34,777 nt of DNA from Brevinematales bacterium (GTDB lineage Bacteria > Spirochaetota > Brevinematia > Brevinematales > JAOACQ01): the NCBI GenBank assembly GCA_026417755.1, contig JAOACQ010000113.1:1-34777 (forward strand), given 5' to 3'. The position numbers and the translations under genes are program-made. Shown one piece after another: positions 1 to 8,292 of this stretch (position 1 is the stretch's first letter; each line of letters starts with the position of its first letter). Below the pieces are notes generated by a model, which was not told the origin of the DNA, ran no database searches, and was given only the letters and a program-made list of their open reading frames with translations.

Positions 1-62
1 GGTATGGTATGGACTACAATGAAAAGTATCGTAATCTTCCCTACATTGCTATTTTAGACTAA
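1..62 (+). CDS. hpt: C-terminal end of hypoxanthine phosphoribosyltransferase (partial)
   Basis: The window opens inside a reading frame (codons from base 3) that ends at TAA 60-62. It reads YGMDYNEKYRNLPYIAILD, which matches the conserved C-terminal tail of bacterial Hpt (usually ...GLDYAEKYRNLPYIGVL). Hpt salvages hypoxanthine and guanine with PRPP in the cytoplasm. The next gene is ftsH, 18 bases downstream with its own AAGGAG, and the order hpt-ftsH (often after tilS) is widespread in bacteria, which supports the call. Only about 19 residues are visible, so the identification rests on this short motif and the neighbour. The ORF track missed it because it has no start inside the window. 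Confidence 0.8.
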   Translation, partial: YGMDYNEKYRNLPYIAILD

Positions 63-80
63 AGTTCAAGGAGATTTTAA

Positions 81-1997
81 ATGGCTAATAAGCAAAAAAA
101 TGGAGATTTTTTATCTCACAATGATAATTCAGCACCATATGTGTTTATTCTGATTATTATAGTTGTGTCAGTGATAGCATTTCTTTTCTTTTCAAGTAAA
201 CCTAAGGAAATTATGTTATCTTATAGTAAGTTTATTAGCTATATTGAGAATGATAGTTTAAGCCAGGTTGTCATAGAAGGTCAAATGATTCGGGGAAAAT
301 TTAAAGCTCCAATAAATAATTATACTTATTTCAGGACTTATCTACCACTTGAGGATAAAGATCTTCTTCCTCTTTTAAAACAACATAATGTAGAGGTAAT
401 AGGAGAGAAATTAAAGGACAATTTTTTGTTTAATACTATATTAGGTTATGTAATAATGTTTCTGTTAATTCTGGGATTTTGGTTCTTGATCAGAGGTGCC
501 CAGGGTGGAGATCCTGGTAAAGCGATGTCTTTTGCCAAGACAAAAGCAAGATTATATAAGGATACAAACAATAAAGTTAAGTTTAAAGATGTAGCTGGTT
601 GTGAAGAGGCTAAAGAAGATTTAAAAGAGATTGTTGAGTTTTTAAAGAATCCTTCAAAGTTTACAGGAATCGGGGCAAGAATTCCAAAGGGAGTTTTGCT
701 TGTTGGTTCTCCTGGGACTGGAAAAACTCTTCTAGCCAAGGCTGTAGCAGGTGAAGCTGGGGTGCCTTTTTTCAGTGTGAGTGGTTCTGAATTTGTAGAG
801 ATGTTTGTTGGTGTGGGAGCTGCTAGGGTAAGAGATTTGTTTGAACAAGGGAGAAAGAATGCACCGTGTATAATATTTATCGATGAGCTTGATGCTGTTG
901 GCCGTTCGAGAGGAACGGGGCTTGGTGGTTCTCATGATGAGAGAGAACAGACTTTAAACCAGATTCTTGTAGAAATGGATGGTTTTGATTCCTCTGAGGC
1001 TTTAATAATTATAGCGGCTACAAATAGGCCAGATGTCTTGGATCCTGCTTTACTTAGGCCGGGGAGATTTGATAGGCAAGTTGTTGTAGACAGGCCAGAT
1101 GTTAAAGCAAGAGAAGAGATTTTAAAGATACATGTAAAAAAGGTCCCACTTGATGAGAATGTTGATTTAAGCGTAATTGCTAGAGGAACTCCTGGTTTTA
1201 CAGGCGCAGATATTGAAAATCTAGTTAATGAAGCTGCTTTGCATGCGGCAAGAGAAAACAAAAAAACTGTATCAATGGATGATTTTGAGTTTGCAAAAGA
1301 TAAAGTTATGATGGGTGCTGAGAGGAGGAGTGCTGTTCTTAGTGAAGAAGAAAAACTTATAACTGCCTATCATGAAGCGGGGCATGCTATAGTTGGACAT
1401 TTGTTACCACTTGTTGATCCAATTCATAAGGTTACAATCATTCCGAGGGGTAGGGCTCTTGGTGTTACGGCAACATTGCCTCTGGATGAAAAAAGGAATT
1501 ATTCAAAAGAGACTTTGATGCAGGAACTCATAGTTTTGTTAGCTGGAAGAGCAGCAGAAGAGGTTAAATTTGGTAAGAAATGGATCTCAACAGGAGCATC
1601 CAATGATATTGAAAGAGCTACAAAAATAGCTAATTCAATGGTTTGTGAATGGGGCATGAGCGATAAACTTGGTCCTGTAACTTATGGAGAGAAAGAGGGT
1701 CCGGTATTTTTAGGTAAGGATCTGGTAACTAAAAAGAATTTCAGTGAAAAAATTCATGAAATTATAGATAATGAGGTTAAAAGTATAGTTACAACTGCTT
1801 ACGAAACTTCAAAAAAGATTATTGAAGATAACATAAAAAAACTTGATGAACTTTCAAACAAGCTACTTGAGAAAGAGGTTTTGAATAGCACAGAAATAGA
1901 AGAGATTATTGGCCCATCTGAAAAGAAAAGATATCCAATCCTTGAGACTATTGGATATAAAAAGAAAAAAAGCAGGATAAAAAATGAAACCAATTGA
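81..1997 (+). CDS. ftsH: ATP-dependent zinc metalloprotease FtsH
   Basis: Membrane-bound AAA+ protease that degrades misfolded membrane and some cytosolic proteins as a hexamer. The protein has 638 residues, normal for the family. One membrane segment lies at about 20-38, a short extracytoplasmic domain follows, and a second segment sits at about 118-137. The AAA domain holds Walker A GSPGTGKT near residue 209 (most FtsH have GPPGTGKT, so Ser replaces the first Pro), Walker [12 protein letters not shown] and the second region of homology ending LRPGRFDR. The zinc site HEAGH is at 431-435, and the Asp ligand is expected in [12 protein letters not shown]. An AAGGAG lies 7 bases before the ATG. 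It follows hpt and overlaps moxR by 14 bases. Confidence 0.98.
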   Translation: MANKQKNGDFLSHNDNSAPYVFILIIIVVSVIAFLFFSSKPKEIMLSYSKFISYIENDSLSQVVIEGQMIRGKFKAPINNYTYFRTYLPLEDKDLLPLLKQHNVEVIGEKLKDNFLFNTILGYVIMFLLILGFWFLIRGAQGGDPGKAMSFAKTKARLYKDTNNKVKFKDVAGCEEAKEDLKEIVEFLKNPSKFTGIGARIPKGVLLVGSPGTGKTLLAKAVAGEAGVPFFSVSGSEFVEMFVGVGAARVRDLFEQGRKNAPCIIFIDELDAVGRSRGTGLGGSHDEREQTLNQILVEMDGFDSSEALIIIAATNRPDVLDPALLRPGRFDRQVVVDRPDVKAREEILKIHVKKVPLDENVDLSVIARGTPGFTGADIENLVNEAALHAARENKKTVSMDDFEFAKDKVMMGAERRSAVLSEEEKLITAYHEAGHAIVGHLLPLVDPIHKVTIIPRGRALGVTATLPLDEKRNYSKETLMQELIVLLAGRAAEEVKFGKKWISTGASNDIERATKIANSMVCEWGMSDKLGPVTYGEKEGPVFLGKDLVTKKNFSEKIHEIIDNEVKSIVTTAYETSKKIIEDNIKKLDELSNKLLEKEVLNSTEIEEIIGPSEKKRYPILETIGYKKKKSRIKNETN

Positions 1998-2940
1998 GGT
2001 TTTTGATAAAATTAAAAAAGAGATATCCAAGGTAATAGTTGGCAATGAAAAAACATTAAAATTTCTTTTTCTTAATATGGTTTGTGGTGGGCACTCTATC
2101 ATAGAGGGTGTCCCTGGTCTTGCCAAGACAATGATAGTAAATGCTCTTGCAAAAACTTTATCTCTTGAGTTTAACAGGATTCAATTTACACCTGATCTTA
2201 TGCCTTCAGATATAACAGGAACTGAAGTTATAGATTTTACAAAGGACAAAAAGGAATTCACCTTTCTTAAGGGGCCGATTTTTGCTAACATTGTTCTTGC
2301 TGATGAGATAAACAGGACACCTCCAAAGACTCAATCGGCTTTGCTTCAGGCTATGCAGGAGAAAAAGGTTACCATACTTGGTAAGACCTATGAACTTCCA
2401 GAGCCTTTTTTTGTTTTTGCCACACAGAACCCCATCGAATATCAGGGGACTTATCCACTTCCTGAGGCTCAACTGGATAGATTTCTTTTTAAAATAGATT
2501 TAAATTATCCTTCAAGAGAGGAAGAAAAACTTATATTGTCTATATGTCAGGAAGAATTGTATAATTTAAAAGAAGTGGTCAAGAAAAAAGATTTGATAAG
2601 TTTGCAATCTAAGGTTAAAGAGGTATATGTAGCTGATAAGGTCAAAGAATATATTGTTGAAATAACTAGAAATTCAAGACCTCCCGAAACGGATTTTTCT
2701 ATTGTGAAAGAATTTATAAGCTGGGGGGCAGGTCCCAGAGCATCGCAAATGCTTTTTGTAGCAGGGAGAGCAAATGCATTAATTAATGGTAAAGATTTTG
2801 TCGATAAAATTGATATAGATGAAGTTATTTTACCTGTGTTAAAACACAGGATTTTTCTGAATTATAGGGCAACTTCTGAGCATATAAGGCCTGAAGACAT
2901 TATTCTGGAAATAAAAAAAGAGGTTGAAAAGAGGATATGA
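1984..2940 (+). CDS. MoxR-family AAA+ ATPase
   Basis: MoxR-type AAA+ chaperone, 318 residues. Walker A is GVPGLAKT at 42-49, the family's usual variant. Walker B and the following helix read LADEINRTPPKTQSALLQAMQE in part, with sensor 1 in FATQNPIEYQGTYPLPEAQ and the arginine-finger region after LDRF. MoxR proteins usually activate or assemble partner proteins with VWA domains, often with DUF58 and Bat genes next door. Here those partners are absent; the neighbours are ftsH upstream (14-base overlap) and a FlgH-like envelope gene downstream (ATGA overlap), so translational coupling is likely. The family call is firm, but the client cannot be read from the sequence. Confidence 0.95.
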   Translation: MKPIEVFDKIKKEISKVIVGNEKTLKFLFLNMVCGGHSIIEGVPGLAKTMIVNALAKTLSLEFNRIQFTPDLMPSDITGTEVIDFTKDKKEFTFLKGPIFANIVLADEINRTPPKTQSALLQAMQEKKVTILGKTYELPEPFFVFATQNPIEYQGTYPLPEAQLDRFLFKIDLNYPSREEEKLILSICQEELYNLKEVVKKKDLISLQSKVKEVYVADKVKEYIVEITRNSRPPETDFSIVKEFISWGAGPRASQMLFVAGRANALINGKDFVDKIDIDEVILPVLKHRIFLNYRATSEHIRPEDIILEIKKEVEKRI

Positions 2941-3656
2941 AAGATAAGTTAAAAATTATTTTTTTAGGCGGGGTTTTTTTACTTTTTTCTACAACTATTT
3001 GGAAAAATGGTAATATTTTTTACAAACAGAAGTTAAGGGAAGGAGATATAATAACTGTCAGATTTTCAGATAAGGCTGTAATGAAGTATAGGATAGAAAA
3101 CAAAAATAGTGCGTATTTAACTAAAAAGGGAAAAAAAGGAAGTGGAAATTTATTCAGTTTTTTCCCTGATATTGAGGCAAAGGAGAATGATACTACTAAA
3201 AATTCTCAAAACTGGACAGTAAATAACGAGAATAATTTTTTGATGAAAGCAAAAGTTATTTCGATAGATGGAGATTATGGTGTTCTTGAAGGTAACAATT
3301 CTATAATAATAGATGGTGAGAAATATGGTTTTAAGTTAAGTGGAGAATTTGTGATTTCTGATCTTGAAGCTGATAATTCGATATTTTCAACTGATATTTA
3401 TAATCTTAATTTTGAGCTTTCGAGGGAAAATTTAAAAAAGGATAATGTGATTGGAGAAGGTGATATTGTTTTTCAGACAAATTATAATGAGATAATTACA
3501 AATAGAGTTTTTGATCCAACAAATAATGTTACAAATATTCAGATAACTACCAATATGTCTTCTTTTGAGATAAAGCTAAAAGGGATTTCTGAAGAGAAAA
3601 AAAGGGAAATAATTATAAATTATGTCAATTCAATTTTGACACATCTTTTTAAATAA
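2937..3656 (+). CDS. FlgH-like exported protein
   Basis: 239 residues, starting in an ATGA overlap with moxR. An N-terminal hydrophobic segment (about 5-20) looks like a signal peptide or anchor, but no lipobox cysteine is present, unlike typical FlgH lipoproteins. Residues 30-165 follow the FlgH (flagellar L-ring) pattern: REGDIITVRF early, a Gly/Ser/Phe-rich middle, then DGDYGVLEGNNSIIIDGEKY, FKLSGEFVISDLEADNSIFS and TDIYNLNFEL, corresponding to the family's LPNGNLVIEG...INGE...LSGxVRPxDIxxDNTVxSxxIAD. The last 75 residues (Asn-rich, then a helical tail) are not recognised. A role in the outer envelope is inferred. It could be a flagellar L-ring relative or a repurposed FlgH-fold protein; no other flagellar gene lies in the window. 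Confidence 0.55.
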   Translation: MKDKLKIIFLGGVFLLFSTTIWKNGNIFYKQKLREGDIITVRFSDKAVMKYRIENKNSAYLTKKGKKGSGNLFSFFPDIEAKENDTTKNSQNWTVNNENNFLMKAKVISIDGDYGVLEGNNSIIIDGEKYGFKLSGEFVISDLEADNSIFSTDIYNLNFELSRENLKKDNVIGEGDIVFQTNYNEIITNRVFDPTNNVTNIQITTNMSSFEIKLKGISEEKKREIIINYVNSILTHLFK

Positions 3657-3667
3657 AAGGGAAATAT

Positions 3668-5530
3668 ATGCTTGAAAAAATAAACTATCCAGAAGATTTG
3701 AAAAAACTTAATCTTAAAGATTTAAGTTTATTGGCAGAGGAGATCAGAAGTTTTCTGATAGAAAAGGTAACAAAAACAGGGGGACATCTTTCTCCCAATC
3801 TTGGTATTGTAGAGCTCACCATTGCACTTCATTATGTTTTTGATGGGCTTAAAGATAGTATTATCTGGGATGTTGGTCATCAGGCATACGTTCATAAAAT
3901 ACTTACGGGTAGAAAAGATAAGTTTGATACCTTGAGGCAGGCTAATGGTTTATCTGGTTATCCAAATCCTATAGAAAGCCCATATGATGTATTTCACGCT
4001 GGTCATAGTTCTACTTCAATTTCTCTTGCTACGGGCATTGCAAAGGCTAAAGTTTTATCAGGAGATGATAGTTATACTATTGCCGTGATTGGTGATGGGG
4101 CTTTTACTGGTGGGCTTGTGTATGAGGCTATAAATACTATTGCCCATGAAAATTTACCAGTGATAATAATTTTGAATGACAACGGCATGTCAATATCTCA
4201 AAATGTAGGTGGTATATCAAAATATCTTTATAAGCTACAGGAAATAAAGTCTTATTTACACTTAAAGTGGGCTTTTGAGAGAGTTTTAAGAAAAAAGTTA
4301 TCAAAGTTTGGTGATGGGCTTGTAAAATTTCTGTATAGGATTAAAGAATCTTTAAAGATGTTATCTATAAAAAGAAATTTCTTTGAAGATCTTGGTATTG
4401 CATATGTTGGTCCAATGGATGGGCATAACATAAAAGTTTTAATAAACACTTTTGAAGAAGTGAAACAAACAAAAAAACCTATTCTTATTCATGTAATTAC
4501 AAAAAAAGGAAAAGGTTATACCCCATCAGAGGAGAATCCCGGTAAGTATCACGGAATAAGTGGGGTAGCTTTAAATTGTGATTCGAGTATTCCACTTAAA
4601 GCAGAAGGGCCTTCTTATTCAGAGGTTTTTGGTAAAAAACTTTGTGAACTTGCTAGAAATGATGGTAAAATATTTACAATTACTGCAGCTATGAAATCTG
4701 GGACAGGTTTAAATGAATTTGCAAATCTTTATCCTGATCGTTTCAGCGATGTGGGAATTACAGAAGATCATGCTATACTTTATGCATCAGGTCTTCAAAA
4801 GAAAGGTTTTAAGCCTGTGGTTGCAATCTACTCTACATTTCTTCAAAGAGCCTATGATGAACTTATTCATGATGTTGGGATAGGTAGGTATAAGATTCTT
4901 TTTTGTATTGATAGAGGTGGGCTTGTCCTTGACGATGGAGAAACTCATCAGGGAATTTTCGATATTGCATATTTAAGAACAATTCCAAATTTTACTATTT
5001 TACTTCCAGCTAGCAAAACTGAACTTGAAATGATGATGGAGTTTGCATTAGAAAATCTTAATGGGCCTATAGCCATAAGATATCCTAAAGATGTAGCTAT
5101 TGATTTGCCAGAATATAATCCACGTAATTATCCAATAGAGATGGGAAAGGGTGTAACAGTAAGAGAGGGTAAAGATATAACAATCATTTCAACAGGCACA
5201 TTATTGGGGGAAGCGTTAAAAGCTGCTGATTTACTTAAAGGTAAAATAGATGTAGGAGTTTATAATTTAAGATTTGCGAAGCCTCTGGACGATAAAATTT
5301 TATCTTTGTTTGATAAAAAGCCGATATTGATTATAGAAGAAGGAATAGAGAATGGAGGTGTGGCGTCCTACCTTCATAATAAATTCATATCTTTTGAACC
5401 ATCAAGGAAGGTAGAAAAGATAACTATAAGAGATGAATTTCCTCCTATAGGTAAAAGAGAAGAGTTATTAAATCTATATAGCTTGACAGGAGAAAAAATT
5501 AAGAGTAAAATAGAGAGTATCTTTTTTTAA
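3668..5530 (+). CDS. dxs: 1-deoxy-D-xylulose-5-phosphate synthase
   Basis: Thiamine-diphosphate enzyme that condenses pyruvate and glyceraldehyde 3-phosphate, the first step of the MEP isoprenoid pathway; it also feeds thiamine and pyridoxal synthesis. The 620 residues match the usual length. Visible landmarks are WDVGHQAYVHKILTGR, the HAGHSSTSIS loop, the ThDP/Mg motif GDGAFTGG near 142 with LNDNGMSIS about 30 residues later, then VGPMDGHN and the transketolase-type second domain with DDGETHQGIFDIAYLR. The C-terminal domain ends with the usual DEFPPIG region. The start follows AAAGGG with 11 bases between the FlgH-like stop and the ATG, so it sits in the hpt-ftsH-moxR operon. Confidence 0.97.
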   Translation: MLEKINYPEDLKKLNLKDLSLLAEEIRSFLIEKVTKTGGHLSPNLGIVELTIALHYVFDGLKDSIIWDVGHQAYVHKILTGRKDKFDTLRQANGLSGYPNPIESPYDVFHAGHSSTSISLATGIAKAKVLSGDDSYTIAVIGDGAFTGGLVYEAINTIAHENLPVIIILNDNGMSISQNVGGISKYLYKLQEIKSYLHLKWAFERVLRKKLSKFGDGLVKFLYRIKESLKMLSIKRNFFEDLGIAYVGPMDGHNIKVLINTFEEVKQTKKPILIHVITKKGKGYTPSEENPGKYHGISGVALNCDSSIPLKAEGPSYSEVFGKKLCELARNDGKIFTITAAMKSGTGLNEFANLYPDRFSDVGITEDHAILYASGLQKKGFKPVVAIYSTFLQRAYDELIHDVGIGRYKILFCIDRGGLVLDDGETHQGIFDIAYLRTIPNFTILLPASKTELEMMMEFALENLNGPIAIRYPKDVAIDLPEYNPRNYPIEMGKGVTVREGKDITIISTGTLLGEALKAADLLKGKIDVGVYNLRFAKPLDDKILSLFDKKPILIIEEGIENGGVASYLHNKFISFEPSRKVEKITIRDEFPPIGKREELLNLYSLTGEKIKSKIESIFF

Positions 5531-5547
5531 GGTAAGGATTTGTATTG

Positions 5548-6693
5548 ATGCCAAAAAAAACGAAGGTAGAAATAGCCTCAGATATTAAAAATTTAAATCA
5601 TCACTGTCCTGAAGATTTTGTTGTTGGTTATCAAAAGAAGGATAGAGCTTTAAAAATTATAAAGGAAATGAGTGAATTTTTACGGATACTTGATATAAGG
5701 GAAAGTGATATTCTTAAGACAATGATTGTAAGATTTGCTATAGAGAGTGTAGAGGCTTCTGCCGGTTCTTTGATTGTGTATGATAATGATAAAAATATAC
5801 TTACTTACCAAAATACTTTTGTCTATGATAGTAATAATAAAATAATTCTTGATACTTCTATTTTTGAATCATATAGTGAACTTCTTGATGTTCAGATATT
5901 TATTGGAGAAGGTTTGTCAGGGGATGCTTATCTGAAAGGTATTCCTATAATTGTTGAAGATTTAAAGAATAGTATTTATTCAGTTCCTCCACTTGCTAAT
6001 ATTATGAAAATTGACGTGAATTCAGCAATAGCCGTTCCATTAAAGGTTGATAATGAGATACCGGCTGTTCTTGAAATAGTTAAATCAAAAGATAAAGAGC
6101 CACTGACAAAGGACGACCTTGAAACGATAATGATTATAGCAAATTTTGCTTCTGCGACGCTTGAAAATGCAAAATTATTTTTATGGGCTATTCACGATAG
6201 TTTGACAGGTTTATATAACAATCATTATTTTTACAAAGAATTTGAGGATGAGATAGAAAAGAGCAAAAGGTATAACAGGGTGTTTTCTCTTGTTATGTTT
6301 GATATTGATGATTTTAAGCAGATTAATGATAGATATGGACATATAGCGGGAGATAGAGCATTAAGACATTTATCAGATTGTATAAAGAAAACAATCAGGA
6401 AGGATGTAGATATAGCGGCAAGATATGGTGGAGATGAGTTTGTAATAATTTTTCCAAACACTTCTGCAGAAAATGCCCATAAGGTTTCTATGAGGCTTCT
6501 TGAGACTGTGAGAAATACCCCTGTAAATAATGGCGAACATCATTTTAATATTACTTTAAGTATGGGTATTTCTGAATTTCCTAAGGATGGTGATGAAACT
6601 TATTTCTTGTTTAACCATGCTGATGAGGCTCTTTATGAATCAAAAAGAAAGGGTAAAAATAGAATAACTATATACAATCCGTCGGAAAAATGA
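5548..6693 (+). CDS. GAF-domain diguanylate cyclase
   Basis: Predicted cytoplasmic sensor that makes cyclic di-GMP from two GTP. The track starts at TTG 5545, but the ATG one codon later is 9 bases after GGTAAGGA and is preferred (381 residues). Residues about 45-205 form a GAF domain with no membrane segment, so the signal is probably a small cytoplasmic ligand. The GGDEF domain occupies about 215-375, with HDSLTGLYN at its start and an intact ARYGGDEFVIIFP active site (GGDEF near 294-298). The inhibitory I-site position, normally RxxD five residues before GGDEF, reads KDVD here, so product inhibition may be weak or altered. It lies 17 bases after dxs and overlaps folK in ATGA. Confidence 0.95.
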   Translation: MPKKTKVEIASDIKNLNHHCPEDFVVGYQKKDRALKIIKEMSEFLRILDIRESDILKTMIVRFAIESVEASAGSLIVYDNDKNILTYQNTFVYDSNNKIILDTSIFESYSELLDVQIFIGEGLSGDAYLKGIPIIVEDLKNSIYSVPPLANIMKIDVNSAIAVPLKVDNEIPAVLEIVKSKDKEPLTKDDLETIMIIANFASATLENAKLFLWAIHDSLTGLYNNHYFYKEFEDEIEKSKRYNRVFSLVMFDIDDFKQINDRYGHIAGDRALRHLSDCIKKTIRKDVDIAARYGGDEFVIIFPNTSAENAHKVSMRLLETVRNTPVNNGEHHFNITLSMGISEFPKDGDETYFLFNHADEALYESKRKGKNRITIYNPSEK

Positions 6694-7145
6694 GTATATA
6701 CTTATCCATCGGAACAAATCAAGGTGATAAAAAAGAAAATATAAGAAAAGCTCTATGTTATTTAAATGATTTCTGTAAAATATTAAAAATATCAAGATTT
6801 TACAGAACAAAACCATATGGTTATACCAATCAAAAAAGATTTATTAATTTTGCAATTGAGGTAGAATCGAATTTAACACCAGTGGAATTTCTCAAAAAAT
6901 GTCAGTCTATAGAAGAGCTTCTTGGTAGAAAAAGATTAATTAAATGGGGACCAAGGACTATAGATATAGATATTCTATTCTGGAATAATGAAATAATAAA
7001 TATTAAAGAGTTGAATATACCTCATTATGACCTACATAATAGAGAGTTTGTTTTAAAACCGATGCTTGATATAGCCCCAGAGTTTATTCATCCAATTTTC
7101 AGAAAAAGTATTGTAGAGATGTATCAAGAATTGAAGCAAAAATAA
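6690..7145 (+). CDS. folK: 2-amino-4-hydroxy-6-hydroxymethyldihydropteridine diphosphokinase
   Basis: HPPK, which transfers pyrophosphate from ATP to 6-hydroxymethyl-7,8-dihydropterin in folate synthesis. The 151 residues are typical of the single-domain enzyme. The N-terminus SIYLSIGTNQGDKKENI gives the usual substrate loop start, RTKPYG follows, and the HPPK signature is seen as GPRTIDIDILFW at about 87-98, with the two Mg-binding Asp residues. The C-terminal NREFVLKPMLDIAPEFIHP region is also conserved. It overlaps the GGDEF gene in ATGA and is the last gene of the first operon. No other folate gene is next to it. Confidence 0.97.
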   Translation: MSIYLSIGTNQGDKKENIRKALCYLNDFCKILKISRFYRTKPYGYTNQKRFINFAIEVESNLTPVEFLKKCQSIEELLGRKRLIKWGPRTIDIDILFWNNEIINIKELNIPHYDLHNREFVLKPMLDIAPEFIHPIFRKSIVEMYQELKQK

Positions 7146-7170
7146 TTTTTTAAAATTTAACGTAAAAAAA

Positions 7171-7200
7171 TTGACAATTTTAAAAAATAATTCAAAATAT
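7171..7200 (+). promoter_or_regulatory. Probable sigma-70 promoter of the MshEN-like gene
   Basis: A perfect -35 TTGACA at 7171-7176 is followed 16 bases later by CAAAAT (7193-7198, 4 of 6 matches to TATAAT). The predicted start lies about 25 bases before the ATG at 7230, with GGAGG at 7216-7220. It sits in the 84-base gap after folK, where a new transcription unit is expected. Confidence 0.55.
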
Positions 7201-7229
7201 AAAAGTAGTAAAAAAGGAGGCGTCTTTAT

Positions 7230-7715
7230 ATGAAAATAGGAGAGGTTCTGGTTAGACTTGGGTATATCAACAAGAATCAGCTTGAAGCTATAATTATTGA
7301 ACAGGAAGAGGCAAGAAAAAATTCTGAATATCCAGAACCTCTCGGTTCCTTTATGATAAGGAAGGGTATTATTACTGAAGAGCAGCTTGATAATGCTCTG
7401 TGTGAGTATTTCAAGTCCCTTGCCAATGATGAGGGTGAGCCTCCATATGTTAGGGAGACGGCTAAAATAGCTATTAAAGCTCTTGAAAAAAGGGCAAGTG
7501 AAGGGAAGTTGTCTCAGGAAACTAAGTTAACGATATTAAGAAGAATTCAGGATTATGAAGAAAAGATAGCTTTTTATGAAAAGTCGATAAAAAATCTGCA
7601 AACGCTTGAACAGAAGAAAATTGTGAAGGAAACGATAGAAAGGGAAGAAAAAGAGATTAAAAAGATGCTTGAGAAGATAGAAAGTCTAAAAGAGGACCTT
7701 GAGAAATTCTCATAG
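7230..7715 (+). CDS. MshEN/GspE-N-like domain protein with coiled coil
   Basis: 161 residues, start fixed by AAAAAGGAGG nine bases upstream. Residues 1-65 look like the small N-terminal domain of GspE/MshE/PilB ATPases: KIGEVLVRLGYINKNQLEAI, then PLGSFMIRKGIITEEQLDNA, the doubled L-G-x-x-L-V-x-x-G-x-I-x-x-x-Q-L pattern. In some MshE-type proteins this domain binds cyclic di-GMP. There is no ATPase domain after it; residues about 85-161 are almost all Lys/Glu/Ile heptads, a predicted coiled coil. No signal peptide. The product is probably a cytoplasmic adaptor. A GGDEF gene lies just upstream, so a link to cyclic di-GMP is possible but is only inference. Confidence 0.7.
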   Translation: MKIGEVLVRLGYINKNQLEAIIIEQEEARKNSEYPEPLGSFMIRKGIITEEQLDNALCEYFKSLANDEGEPPYVRETAKIAIKALEKRASEGKLSQETKLTILRRIQDYEEKIAFYEKSIKNLQTLEQKKIVKETIEREEKEIKKMLEKIESLKEDLEKFS

Positions 7716-7725
7716 AGGCCTGATG

Positions 7726-8292
7726 ATGAAAAAGTTTTTGTTTGCTTTGTTATTGTTGTGTGGGATGATATATCCTGTAAAGAAAGAATTCTCGTATTAT
7801 GGATTAAGGCTTGGTCTTACTATGGAAGAAGCCATCGAAATAATAGAGAATAATGGTATTTTAAAGATAGATGAATCAAGATTTTTTGGGAAGATTAATG
7901 AGCCTGTTCCTTTCATTTTAAAGGCAACTTATAAGCCTTTTATCAATCAGTTTTATCTTCAATTTTACAGTAATGTGGTGTATGGTATCACTATTCAATT
8001 TAATAACTTATATTTTGATTTTTTTACTTTATCTGAAAGGCTAGAAGATGTTTATGGTGTTCCAACCAAAAAGAGTTCAAAGATTGTAGAATGGAGAACC
8101 CTATCAAATTTTCAGAATGTCGCCGGGGTTAATTCTGATATAATATTGAGACTTGAATACCCCTCTACGGTAAAAGTTTTTGATAATATAATACTACTCA
8201 AACTTAACTCTGAAGTAAGCCAGAAAATAATTCTTACTACCAATCAGACATTTATTAATTCCAATAGGAATCTTTTGCTTAATGAGTTTTAG
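7726..8292 (+). CDS. Exported protein of unknown function
   Basis: The ORF track starts at TTG 7699, inside the preceding gene; ATG 7726 (or 7723) is preferred because AGAGG lies 7 bases before it and the protein then begins with a clear signal peptide, MKKFLFALLLLCGMIYP. The mature part (about 170 residues) opens with FSYYGLRLGLTMEEAIEII, resembling periplasmic proteins in spirochaetes and other diderms whose sequence begins 'G(I/L)xLGM(T/S)xEEA'. The rest is beta-rich with no motif I can name. It lies 10 bases after the MshEN-like gene, likely co-transcribed. Its last 14 bases overlap the 3' end of hisD on the other strand. Confidence 0.75.
   Translation: MKKFLFALLLLCGMIYPVKKEFSYYGLRLGLTMEEAIEIIENNGILKIDESRFFGKINEPVPFILKATYKPFINQFYLQFYSNVVYGITIQFNNLYFDFFTLSERLEDVYGVPTKKSSKIVEWRTLSNFQNVAGVNSDIILRLEYPSTVKVFDNIILLKLNSEVSQKIILTTNQTFINSNRNLLLNEF

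Noticed and set aside
7146-7229. Possible terminator after folK
   Set aside because: The only self-complementary stretch is AT-only (TTTTAAAA type) with no GC stem, so no terminator is called.
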